This document shows positions 45,519 through 53,234 of a stretch of 64,000 bases of DNA, one piece after another. Origin of the DNA: Thalassobacillus devorans. GTDB lineage: Bacteria; Bacillota; Bacilli; Bacillales; Halobacillaceae. A program made the translations under genes and the position numbers. Every line of letters starts with the position of its first letter. Position 1 is the first letter of the stretch. The notes beneath the pieces were generated by a model. That model made no database searches and was not told the origin of the DNA. It saw only the letters and a list, made by a program, of their open reading frames with translations. The stretch covers positions 310,001-374,000 of the forward strand of contig NZ_JAASRY010000003.1 in NCBI RefSeq assembly GCF_011761345.1, read 5' to 3'.

Positions 45519-46583
45519 ATGTATAAATATGCGCTATTACTTTTACTCATGATGCTGACTGTCGCTTGCAATGAAAACGGAGAAAACCCAGGAGAGACAG
45601 AACCAAATTCCAAAACTGCGCAGGGAAGCGATATGGAGATACTGGCAGCCGAACTACGCTCTCCCTGGGATATCGAGGTTTCAGGTGACACTTTCTATAT
45701 AACAGAAAGAGAGGGAAATATAGTGACCTGGACGGAACGTGAAGGACTGATAAGAGAGAGTGTGAATACGAAGGAAGCAGTACATCAGCAAGGAGAAGGG
45801 GGATTGCTTGGCTTTGAACTCCGTCCGGACTTTGAGGAGTCACGAGAAGCTTTTGTTTACCATACTTATCAAGAGGGTGGAGAAATAAAAAATCGTGTAA
45901 TAGTCATACGTTTAGAAAGAGATGGATGGCAAGAAGTGGACGTATTATTGGAAGGTATACCTGGAAGCAGGATCCATAATGGGGGAAGAATTAAGATTGG
46001 CCCTGATCAAAAACTGTACGTAACGACAGGAGATGCGGGAAGTCAACAGACAGCTCAGCAAGAGGACAGCCTGGATGGTAAAATCCTCCGCATGAGTCTG
46101 GATGGCAGCATGCCGGATGATAATCCTTTTGGTAATTCTTACGTCTATACGTTAGGTCACAGAAACCCACAGGGTCTTGCCTGGACAGAAGAGAATGAAA
46201 TGTATGCCTCTGAGCATGGTTCCGATGCCCATGATGAAATAAACAAAATTGAAGCGGGCAATAATTACGGCTGGCCGGAAATTCGAGGTGACGAAGAGCG
46301 GGAGGGCATGGTGAAACCTGTCTTCCATACCGGGACTGATACATGGGCTCCCTCCGGTATCGCTATTAATGAAAGTAAGCTATTTGTAGCCAGCTTGCGG
46401 GGGCAGGCTTTGCGAGTAATGGACTTGAATACGTTAGAACCTGAGATTGTGACCGATGATTATGGGCGGATTCGTGATGTTATTATCGAAAACGAAGCGT
46501 TGTTTTTTATTACGAATAATACTGATGGACGTGGGACTCCTTCAGAAGATGACGACCGCCTGGTCCGGATGAACCTTCCGTAA
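45519..46583 (+). CDS. PQQ-dependent aldose/glucose dehydrogenase-like lipoprotein
   Basis: This 354-residue lipoprotein (lipobox LTVAC, Cys17) has the soluble glucose/sorbosone dehydrogenase beta-propeller. LRSPWDIEVSGDTFYITER, QGEGGLLGFELRPDF, HNGGRIKIGPDQKLYVTTGD, GHRNPQGLAWTEENEMYASE, HGSDAHDEINKIEAGNNYGW and TWAPSGIAI mark the cofactor and calcium sites. The family (like E. coli YliI) oxidises aldose sugars with PQQ. Bacillaceae generally lack PQQ synthesis, so the cofactor source is open. The ATG at 45519 follows AAAGGTGG. Confidence 0.85.
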   Translation: MYKYALLLLLMMLTVACNENGENPGETEPNSKTAQGSDMEILAAELRSPWDIEVSGDTFYITEREGNIVTWTEREGLIRESVNTKEAVHQQGEGGLLGFELRPDFEESREAFVYHTYQEGGEIKNRVIVIRLERDGWQEVDVLLEGIPGSRIHNGGRIKIGPDQKLYVTTGDAGSQQTAQQEDSLDGKILRMSLDGSMPDDNPFGNSYVYTLGHRNPQGLAWTEENEMYASEHGSDAHDEINKIEAGNNYGWPEIRGDEEREGMVKPVFHTGTDTWAPSGIAINESKLFVASLRGQALRVMDLNTLEPEIVTDDYGRIRDVIIENEALFFITNNTDGRGTPSEDDDRLVRMNLP

Positions 46584-46611
46584 TATATCAGCGAGATACC
46601 CTTAGATGTAG

Positions 46612-46650
46612 AAAATGCCCGGTTCAATCATAATCGATGGACCGGGCAGG
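46612..46650 (-). terminator. Terminator of the 4-helix membrane protein gene
   Basis: TGCCCGGT/ACCGGGCA pair over a 16-nt loop. On the minus strand the stem is followed by TTTTC, so it fits the minus-strand gene better than the plus-strand one. Confidence 0.6.
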
Positions 46651-46752
46651 GTAGGCAGCATGATAGCGGCTATATCTTCTGTGAAGCCTTTTATATTAAT
46701 TCTGGCCCCCATAGAAGGCGATTCGAGTATAGCCCTTCATTTCGCCTCGCAA

Positions 46753-47154
46753 TTAGTTATCTTCTGAAATATACTCTCCCTGGATGAAAGTCATAATGGC
46801 GAATACAATGAAAGAAATCATTAGAACCGATCCGCCGACAATGAAGAATATCAAGTTAAAAGTATCCATTCCTTCTACAGGTTTGACATAATAGAGCCAC
46901 ATTCCTGCAGTCAGACCAATTGAACCGACAAATGCAGTCCAGACTTGGAAAGCTGCCAGGGCAGATTTTCTCGGAATAGGGAAAACTTTATAATAGATAG
47001 CAAAAGCAAACAGTGATAACCAGCCTACCACAAGAATATGGGCATGGACAGCTCTGAATTCATAGCCGCCTGCTCCCGCCATATGCGAACCGATAAAAGC
47101 ACCGATAACGGCATATATAGCAGAAACACGAATTAGAAAACGCGTACGATCCAT
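46753..47154 (-). CDS. Four-helix membrane protein resembling a cytochrome oxidase subunit I fragment
   Basis: The 133-residue protein has four membrane helices. The central motif GYEFRAVHAHILVVGWLSLF resembles the first helices of heme-copper oxidase subunit I or NorB proteins (Arg-x2-His-x-His near a membrane face). It lacks the full set of heme and copper histidines. Short proteins of this kind occur singly in Bacillaceae, but their role is unknown to me. The second of two ATG codons (47154) is 7 nt after AGGAGG and is preferred. Confidence 0.7.
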   Translation of the reverse strand: MDRTRFLIRVSAIYAVIGAFIGSHMAGAGGYEFRAVHAHILVVGWLSLFAFAIYYKVFPIPRKSALAAFQVWTAFVGSIGLTAGMWLYYVKPVEGMDTFNLIFFIVGGSVLMISFIVFAIMTFIQGEYISEDN

Positions 47155-47321
47155 CATTCAACCTCCTGTATTATGTAAATAGTAACATGAACGTAGTGAC
47201 TACCTAATTATATCGGAAGCAATCAAGGAAGAAAATATCTATCACAAGAATGTCAATTTTCCCAGAAACGTTTTATTTTTTAGCAGTTCAGATGTATTGT
47301 AAAATAAAAAGGAGAGAGAGT

Positions 47322-47702
47322 ATGAATATAACCATGATTCATCATATTAGTCTAAAGACGAAAGATTTGAAGAAAGCGAAACAATTTTATGGGGATATAC
47401 TCGGGCTGGAGGAAGAAAACAGACCGGATTTTTCATTTGCTGGAGCCTGGTACCGTATCGGAGCTCAACAGCAGCTTCACCTGATTGAAGACCCCGGCTT
47501 CATGTACAATCCTGATCGTCATATTGATACAAGAGGAAATCATGTCGCATTTCGAGTGCAAGATTACCAGGAAACAAGCGATCACTTAAAAGCCAGTGGA
47601 GTAGATATAAAGGAAAAGCCGGACAGCACTAGTGGCTTTGCGCAAATATTCTGTTGTGATCCCGATGGTCACATTATAGAATTCCATGTCCCTCAGCAAT
47701 AA
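47322..47702 (+). CDS. VOC (glyoxalase/bleomycin resistance) family protein
   Basis: The 126-residue protein has the paired beta-alpha-beta-beta-beta VOC modules: TMIHHISLKTKDLKKAKQFY, GDILGLEEENRPDF, and NHVAFRVQDYQETSDHL, FCCDPDGHIIEFH. His7/His8, the Glu of IIEFH and the NHVAF histidine are candidate metal ligands. The substrate is unknown. AAAGGAGAG lies 6 nt before the ATG at 47322; a longer upstream frame has no site. A small secreted-protein gene starts 19 nt later. Confidence 0.82.
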   Translation: MNITMIHHISLKTKDLKKAKQFYGDILGLEEENRPDFSFAGAWYRIGAQQQLHLIEDPGFMYNPDRHIDTRGNHVAFRVQDYQETSDHLKASGVDIKEKPDSTSGFAQIFCCDPDGHIIEFHVPQQ

Positions 47703-47721
47703 ACACCAAGGAGGAATGAAA

Positions 47722-48147
47722 TTGAAAAATATCCTAGCGGTAATTATCGCTGTGTTACTTATAACTGCCTACACACCAGCAGAAGGTGTTCAGGCAGCGG
47801 ATGGCAGTGAAAATGGGGAACAGGGTTGGAATGAAGTAGAACAGTTTTTTATCGGTGCGTATGAAAAGTCGAAGCAAAATTTAGAGGAGACTAATATATT
47901 ACCCCAATTGGAAAGTCTTTTTGAAACAGCTTCTGAAAAAGTAAAAGAAACGGACATTGAAACTTATCTGAACACTGCTAAAGAAAAGCTGTTATCATTA
48001 GGTGAAAATATAAAACAGGAATTCCAGCAGGGAATGGATGACCTGAATAGTGAAAGTATCGATCAGGAGGAACTTGCAGATTCTTCTCTTATGAAAGTAA
48101 TGAATGATTTCAAGGAGATAGGATTAAGCATGAAAACTTTCTTGTAA
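47722..48147 (+). CDS. Small secreted helical protein of unknown function
   Basis: The 141-residue product has a signal peptide (MKNILAVIIAVLLITAYTPA, cleavage near VQAADG, about residue 26). A mature part made of amphipathic helices follows, rich in Glu, Lys and Asn (for example EKSKQNLEETNILPQLESLF, EKLLSLGENIKQEFQQG). There are no cysteines and no known motif. The preferred start is TTG, 7 nt after AAGGAGG; the ATG two codons earlier is too close to that site. It may be co-transcribed with the VOC gene. Confidence 0.65.
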   Translation: MKNILAVIIAVLLITAYTPAEGVQAADGSENGEQGWNEVEQFFIGAYEKSKQNLEETNILPQLESLFETASEKVKETDIETYLNTAKEKLLSLGENIKQEFQQGMDDLNSESIDQEELADSSLMKVMNDFKEIGLSMKTFL

Positions 48148-48154
48148 TCTCCAC

Positions 48155-48186
48155 AGCTGACCTGTCATATGGTCGGCTTTTTTTAT
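48155..48186 (+). terminator. Terminator of the small secreted-protein gene
   Basis: AGCTGACC/GGTCGGCT (one wobble) forms the stem, followed by TTTTTTAT. Confidence 0.82.
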
Positions 48187-48223
48187 AGCTGGCTCTGCTA
48201 AATACCCGAGTTGATATTACATA

Positions 48224-48799
48224 TAAGCTCCCTTTTACTGAAGACTCAGTTTCGAGATAGTTAAGTCCGTTACCATAAGTGGAAAGGGATGGGCAGGGAA
48301 ACGACTCGCTTTCCTGCGGGGGACCTGGCAAGCTTCCTCGGGCTAAAGCCCTGCGGGATCTCGCCTAGCTCCTTCTCCCGCGGGAGTCTCCCCGTTTCCC
48401 TGCCCATCCAGCCATTGTTAAAGTAAACGGACCCTTCATAAAGAGTGTACAGCTCAAACCTTCATCTAAATGCATTTACAAAGGATGTATAGGCAAAAAC
48501 ATCTTCTTTCTATAATCGTAGGTTCCACAAGTGTGATTTCGAGAACTTCTTATGGCAAGGGGAGTGGGGGAACGACGAGACTCCTCGAAAATGCTACGCA
48601 TTTCCTTCGTGCGGGGGTTAATTCAGGACGATAATTCATAGTCCTGTGGGATACGCGGGTTAGATGAGACCCCGCAGAGCGTCAGCTCGAGGAGGCTCAT
48701 CACTCGCCCACGGAAAGCGAGTTGTTTCCCAACGCCCCAAAACTCTTACTATCATCTCGAAATCAAGTCTTCGACTTTTCGGGCCTATTGTTGAATAAG
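48224..48799. repeat. Intergenic structured element, copy 3 (576 bp, inverted relative to copy 1)
   Basis: The plus core is at 48297-48400 and the minus core at 48567-48730. The left end is TAAGCTCCC, then GAAGACTCAGTTTCGAGATA. The right end is ATCTCGAAATCAAGTCTTCG, then CCTATTGTTGAATAAG. The plus core is nearly identical to the inverted core of copy 1, with about two differences over roughly 115 bp. The minus core carries a 60-bp insertion (48586-48645) bounded by TCCT on both sides. Linker words GCATTTACAAAGGATGT match copy 1 in reverse complement. Confidence 0.87.
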
Positions 48800-48891
48800 G
48801 CGTATAACAGCTCCTATAGGTGAAGAAAAGTTTTTATAAATTAGATGTGTGAGCTATGATAGAAGAAGATATTTACATAAGGAGTGGTAGA

Positions 48892-49992
48892 ATGGAACAC
48901 CGTCTGGAAGAAGTGGCGAAACAACTGAAAAGTGAAGGGTTAGATGCTGCTTTTATCAATGCCAAAGAGAACTTCTTTTATTTAAGCGGCTTTCATACAG
49001 ATCCTCATGAACGTTTAATCGGTCTGATGGTTTTCCCGGAAGAAGATCCAATAGCTGTCGTTCCAGGCATGGAGAGTGGTCAGCTTCGTGATGCCGGCTG
49101 GAAATACGAGGTGATTAGTTACGCAGATCATGAGGACCCGTGGGCTATGCTTGGTGAATCGGTTAAAGAAAAAGCTTCTGACGAAATTAAAATAGTAGGG
49201 ATAGAAAAAGATGTCCTTTCCTACGGCAGAAGCGAATTGCTGCTTCAGCAGTTTCCAGAAGCAAAGGTGAGGGATATAGCAGGAATACTGAATAACATGC
49301 GGGTCATTAAGGATGCTTCGGAAGTGGAAATCATCCGCCGTGCAGCGGCATTGGCAGACTATGGCGTCAAAGTTGGAACAGAATCATTACAGATAGGAAT
49401 TACAGAAATGGAAGTGCTTGCTAAAATCGAATATGAACTGAAGAAAAAAGGTGTCAGGGAGATGTCTTTTTCTACCATGGTTTTATTCGGGGAGAAGTCC
49501 GGGCATCCCCACGGAGCCCCTGGAGACCGCAGGCTTGAGAAAGGCGATTTTGTATTATTTGATTTAGGAGTAGTGCTGGAAGGCTACGCTTCTGATATAA
49601 CCCGTACGTTTATCTATCAATCTGCCAGCGATCAGCAAAGAGAAATCTATGACACCGTTCTAAAAGCTCAGAAAGCTTCGTTGGAAATCAGCAAGCCAGG
49701 AACGAGAATCGGCGACTTGGATCAAACCGCGCGGGATATCATTGAAGCAGCCGGGTATGGAGATAAGTTCCCGCACCGAATCGGTCATGGAATGGGCATT
49801 AATGTTCATGAGTTTCCTTCCATGAGCCATTTGAATGATGGTCAGCTGAAGGAAGGAATGGTCTACACCATTGAGCCTGGCATCTATGATCCGGCTATTG
49901 GCGGAGTCCGAATCGAAGATGATGTATTAGTTACCGACGAAGGCTATGAAACCTTAACAAAGTTTCCGAAAGAACTGCAGGTCATCGAATAG
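48892..49992 (+). CDS. M24-family Xaa-Pro dipeptidase (YkvY-like)
   Basis: This 366-residue pita-bread metallopeptidase has an N-terminal creatinase-type domain (about 1-125) and a catalytic domain with all five metal ligands: Asp in LFDLGVVLEGYASD, Asp in SDITRTF, His in RIGHGMGINVHEFP, Glu in TIEPGIY and Glu in GGVRIEDDVLVT. It removes proline-linked residues in peptide recycling. It is close in size to B. subtilis YkvY. The ATG at 48892 follows AAGGAGTGG; an earlier in-frame ATG at 48856 has no site. Confidence 0.9.
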   Translation: MEHRLEEVAKQLKSEGLDAAFINAKENFFYLSGFHTDPHERLIGLMVFPEEDPIAVVPGMESGQLRDAGWKYEVISYADHEDPWAMLGESVKEKASDEIKIVGIEKDVLSYGRSELLLQQFPEAKVRDIAGILNNMRVIKDASEVEIIRRAAALADYGVKVGTESLQIGITEMEVLAKIEYELKKKGVREMSFSTMVLFGEKSGHPHGAPGDRRLEKGDFVLFDLGVVLEGYASDITRTFIYQSASDQQREIYDTVLKAQKASLEISKPGTRIGDLDQTARDIIEAAGYGDKFPHRIGHGMGINVHEFPSMSHLNDGQLKEGMVYTIEPGIYDPAIGGVRIEDDVLVTDEGYETLTKFPKELQVIE

Positions 49993-49996
49993 TAAA

Positions 49997-50034
49997 AAGC
50001 GGGTTACCTTCTACGAGAGGTAATCCGCTTTTTT
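49997..50034 (+). terminator. Terminator of the M24 peptidase gene
   Basis: AAGCGGGTTACCT pairs with AGGTAATCCGCTT (one wobble) and is followed by TTTT. Confidence 0.9.
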
Positions 50035-50113
50035 GGTGTTACAGGGAATTAAGTTAGAGGAATATCTCCTGGTTAAGTCAAAATACAGTTTCATTAAGTA
50101 ATGAAATCTAAGC

Positions 50114-51139
50114 TTAGGCTTTTTGATTGGTTGCTGCCATCAATGCTTTTATGGTGTGCAGGCGGTTTTCTGCCTGGTCGAAAACAAAGGAATGTTTACT
50201 GCGAAAAACTTCATCCGTAACTTCCATTTCGGATAACCCGAATTTTTCATAGATTTCTTTGCCCACTTCTGTTTCTAAGTCATGAAAAGCCGGCAGACAG
50301 TGAAGAAAGATGACTTCTTTGTTATTGGTTTTTTCCAGCATCGTTTGGTTGACCTGGTAGGGGTGGAGGAGCTTGATTCGTTCTTCGAATTGATCTTCTT
50401 CCCCCATAGAAACCCATACGTCGGTATAGAGGACATCTGCTCCTGCAACAGCTTCGTCAATATTGGCTGAAACAGTCACTTTCCCTCCTGTTTCCTTTGC
50501 GGTCTGTTCGGCATAATGGACAATTGATGTATCTGGGAAAAGGGCTTCAGGTGCACAAATTCGCACGTCCATCCCAACTTTTGCACCACCAATTAACAGG
50601 CTGTTGGCCACGTTATTCCTGCCATCTCCCACATATACGAAAGTGATACCCTTCAAAGAACCAAGTTGTTCTTTCACAGTCAGAAAATCTGCCAGCACCT
50701 GGGTTGGGTGGTACAGATCCGTCAGGCCGTTCCAGACGGGTACTCCTGCATGTTCCGCCAGCTCTTCAACGGTCTGATGGCTGAACCCTCTAAATTCGAT
50801 ACCATCAAACATACTTCCAAGGACTTTTGCTGTATCACGGACTGATTCCTTTTTTCCGAGTTGAATATCATTCTTCCCCAGGTATTCTGCACGAGCGCCC
50901 AGGTCATTACAAGCCACTGTAAATGCGCAGCGTGTACGAGTGGAAGGTTTTTCGAATAACATCGCAACATTTTGCCCCTCCAAGTAGCGATGGGGAACTC
51001 CAGCTTTCTTTTTAGCCTTTAAATCTTCCGCAAGATTAATTAGGTGATGAATTTCGTCTTCTAAGTAATCTTTCAGTGTCAAAAAGCTTCTTCCTGCCAT
51101 GGTTTTCACTGGCTTGTCAACGGTCTGTTCCTGAATCAT
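50114..51139 (-). CDS. argF: Ornithine carbamoyltransferase
   Basis: The 341-residue enzyme makes citrulline from ornithine and carbamoyl phosphate, or runs the reverse in arginine catabolism. The carbamoyl-phosphate motif [12 protein letters not shown], then [12 protein letters not shown], the SMG loop in [14 protein letters not shown] and the ornithine motif HCLPAFHD are all present. The TRTRCAF form and the length near 340 are more like catabolic (ArcB) than anabolic (about 310) enzymes. No arcA, arcC or carAB is adjacent, and I see no clear ARG box, so the physiological direction is open. Confidence 0.88.
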   Translation of the reverse strand: MIQEQTVDKPVKTMAGRSFLTLKDYLEDEIHHLINLAEDLKAKKKAGVPHRYLEGQNVAMLFEKPSTRTRCAFTVACNDLGARAEYLGKNDIQLGKKESVRDTAKVLGSMFDGIEFRGFSHQTVEELAEHAGVPVWNGLTDLYHPTQVLADFLTVKEQLGSLKGITFVYVGDGRNNVANSLLIGGAKVGMDVRICAPEALFPDTSIVHYAEQTAKETGGKVTVSANIDEAVAGADVLYTDVWVSMGEEDQFEERIKLLHPYQVNQTMLEKTNNKEVIFLHCLPAFHDLETEVGKEIYEKFGLSEMEVTDEVFRSKHSFVFDQAENRLHTIKALMAATNQKA

Positions 51140-51315
51140 TCATCCATTCTCCTCTCTTCTTTTGCTTACATATTTATACCGTACTTATACAGTGACCACG
51201 ATAATAAAGTAAGTGGATAAGGGGCTTTTAGAATAAATATACGATAATATGTATATTAACACATATGTGATTTATATGACCAGTGTTATAAGAAATGTTT
51301 TTCAAAAAAATATAC

Positions 51316-51331
51316 GCCTCAGGTCTTAGGC
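51316..51331 (+). promoter_or_regulatory. Candidate LiaR operator upstream of liaI
   Basis: GCCTCAGGTCTTAGGC is an imperfect 16-bp palindrome centred about 50 bp upstream of a TAGAAT -10 (51375-51380). The -35 region is poor. That arrangement suits a promoter activated by a response regulator. Confidence 0.4.
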
Positions 51332-51412
51332 AGAAATATAGCTCAGGCTCATTATGAAAGCTGTTTTTTAAAAGTAGAATGAAATCAAGATAACGGAAAG
51401 GAGGCAGGAAAA

Positions 51413-51772
51413 ATGAAGAAGTTTATGTTATTTATTATTGGTTTGATCGCTCTGTTCGTGTTATTGGCTAATCTTGGACCTATGGTTTTGCTTGGGGTGA
51501 GCGTGTGGCTGTTGTATGTCGTATTCAAGCAATTTATCAAGAGCGATTCTACAGCAGGTAAAATCGGATGGGTCATAGCCGGTCTGCTTATCCTGAGTAT
51601 AGCGGTTGCGAATGGGTACGCGGTCATTGGTCTTGCTGCTGCTTATGTCTTGTATGTCATTTATAAAAAATGGCAAGAAGACAAGCTGGAGGAAGATGTA
51701 AGTTTCAGCGCTAAGCAAGACGATCCATTCACTAATTTTGAAAAGCAATGGGCAGAAATGAAAAATTATTAA
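51413..51772 (+). CDS. liaI: LiaI-like small membrane protein
   Basis: The 119-residue protein has three to four membrane helices (FMLFIIGLIALFVLLANLG, MVLLGVSVWLLYVVFKQFI, WVIAGLLILSIAVANGYAVI) and a charged cytoplasmic tail ending FEKQWAEMKNY. In B. subtilis LiaI is the membrane anchor for the phage-shock protein LiaH. Position directly before liaH supports the name; the sequence alone would not. AAAGGAGGC precedes the ATG. Confidence 0.8.
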   Translation: MKKFMLFIIGLIALFVLLANLGPMVLLGVSVWLLYVVFKQFIKSDSTAGKIGWVIAGLLILSIAVANGYAVIGLAAAYVLYVIYKKWQEDKLEEDVSFSAKQDDPFTNFEKQWAEMKNY

Positions 51773-51790
51773 TTAAAGGAGAGAATAGTG

Positions 51791-52435
51791 ATGGCTAATT
51801 TATTTACACGTATCAAAGATACTATTTCAGCTGACTTTCATGAATTATTAGATCAGAAAGAACAAAAAAACCCAATGGCTGTACTGAATCAATATTTACG
51901 CCAAAGTGAACAGGAAACGGAGAAAGTGAGAGTATTAGTGGAACGTCAGCATAAGTTGAAAGAAGAGTTTGCCCGGGAACAAATGAAAGCACAGGACATG
52001 GCTGATAAGCGGCAAAAGCAGGCAGACATCGCAAAACAGGCAGGAGAAGAGGGTATGTATGAATTCGCGATGAAGGAATACCAGGAATACCATGAGCGTG
52101 CAGAACGTATGAAAGACTCCCGTCAGGAAGCTATTCAGCAATTAGAAGAATTGGAACAGAAATATGAAGATATGAAACACCGGTTAAAGGATATGCACCT
52201 GAAAAGGATGGAATTGATGGGACGGGAAAATGTCGCGCGAGCTCACCATAAAATGAACCACGTAATCGAACACACGTCAGAAAGCTCCTATAATCGCTTT
52301 CAGGAGATGGAGCATTACATCGACAACCTGGAATATAAAGTGAACAGTGCTTATTATCGAAATACATTCGACAGCAAAATTGCTCATCTGGAAAAGCAAA
52401 TGCAGGAACAAGAAAAGACTACAGCGAATCATTAA
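51791..52435 (+). CDS. liaH: Phage-shock protein A homologue LiaH
   Basis: This 214-residue, almost entirely helical PspA/IM30/ESCRT-III-type protein begins NLFTRIKDTISADFHELLDQ and has long Glu/Lys/Gln coiled coils up to residue 210. LiaH forms oligomers that protect the membrane under cell-wall antibiotic stress. The ATG at 51791 is 7 nt after AAAGGAGAG; a GTG one codon earlier is less likely. A terminator-like hairpin follows, so liaIH can be expressed above liaFSR. Confidence 0.9.
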   Translation: MANLFTRIKDTISADFHELLDQKEQKNPMAVLNQYLRQSEQETEKVRVLVERQHKLKEEFAREQMKAQDMADKRQKQADIAKQAGEEGMYEFAMKEYQEYHERAERMKDSRQEAIQQLEELEQKYEDMKHRLKDMHLKRMELMGRENVARAHHKMNHVIEHTSESSYNRFQEMEHYIDNLEYKVNSAYYRNTFDSKIAHLEKQMQEQEKTTANH

Positions 52436-52449
52436 AAACATGATATCCT

Positions 52450-52478
52450 AAAAAGGCGCAGGCATTGCGTCTTTTTAT
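52450..52478 (+). terminator. Intra-operon terminator between liaH and liaF
   Basis: AAAAAGGCGC pairs with GCGTCTTTTT (one wobble) over a 7-nt loop, ending in T's. A partial terminator here would give liaIH more transcript than liaFSR. Confidence 0.8.
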
Positions 52479-52508
52479 ACATAATCAACAAAGAGGAGGG
52501 TGTCACTG

Positions 52509-53234
52509 ATGCTGCAACGATTGAATACCGATACTTTAAACTGGATCATCATCATCGGTGTCCTCCTTTTTGTGCTTGAAGTCGCTTTTTTCAATGGGGG
52601 ACTGATCTTTTCTGTCCTCTTTTCGGGGTTACTGATGTACATTGGCTGGAAAAAATACGCTCGCTTATGGGCCAAAGTTGTATTTTGGGTGGGAGCGGTC
52701 AGTCTAACCTTCACAATTCTTAATATGATGGCAGTACGATTCCTGATTGTAGCAGGGCTTATATTATTTTTGGTTCATTATTCCCGCTCCAAAAAGGAAG
52801 CGGTACACCTGAAGCCAGAATGGTCGCCTGATGCCCGGGAACCTCTTTTTAAAGTGGAGCCTCTTTTTCAGCAGAAGTTTTTTGGTAACCAGCAAACGGA
52901 CGATATGGCATATCAATGGAAAGATATTAATATTCACGGGGGTTTTGGTGATCGAATCATTGACTTAAGCAATACCGTTCTTCCGGTTGACGATACCGCT
53001 GTTATTTCTATTCGGCATCTGATAGGGAATATTGAAATCTATGTTCCATATGAAGTGGAAGTAAGCATTTCGCACAGTGCTGTATTTGGGCGTGCCGCTG
53101 TTTTTGATAACCCTTATACAAATCTGATCAACCAGCAGCTTGCTTACCGGACAGAAGGGTATGGATCGAAACAGCCACAAGTGAAAATCATCACTAGCCT
53201 GTTCTCCGGTAATATTGAGGTGAAGCGCATATGA
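52509..53234 (+). CDS. liaF: LiaF, membrane inhibitor of LiaRS signalling
   Basis: The 241-residue protein has an N-terminal membrane domain with about four helices (WIIIIGVLLFVLEVAFF, GGLIFSVLFSGLLMYIGW, VVFWVGAVSLTFTILNMMAV, FLIVAGLILFLVHYS). A soluble C-terminal LiaF domain (about 125-241) contains DINIHGGFGDRIIDLSNTVL, PVDDTAVISIRHLIGNIEIY and VPYEVEVSISHSAVFG. LiaF keeps the LiaS kinase off without stress. The ATG at 52509 follows GAGGAGG by 9 nt. It overlaps liaS by 4 nt. Confidence 0.9.
   Translation: MLQRLNTDTLNWIIIIGVLLFVLEVAFFNGGLIFSVLFSGLLMYIGWKKYARLWAKVVFWVGAVSLTFTILNMMAVRFLIVAGLILFLVHYSRSKKEAVHLKPEWSPDAREPLFKVEPLFQQKFFGNQQTDDMAYQWKDINIHGGFGDRIIDLSNTVLPVDDTAVISIRHLIGNIEIYVPYEVEVSISHSAVFGRAAVFDNPYTNLINQQLAYRTEGYGSKQPQVKIITSLFSGNIEVKRI

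Noticed and set aside
51140-51300. ARG box upstream of the ornithine carbamoyltransferase gene
   Set aside because: The region is AT-rich with TATA-like repeats, but no good match to the ATGAATA-type palindrome was found, unlike the argG promoter.
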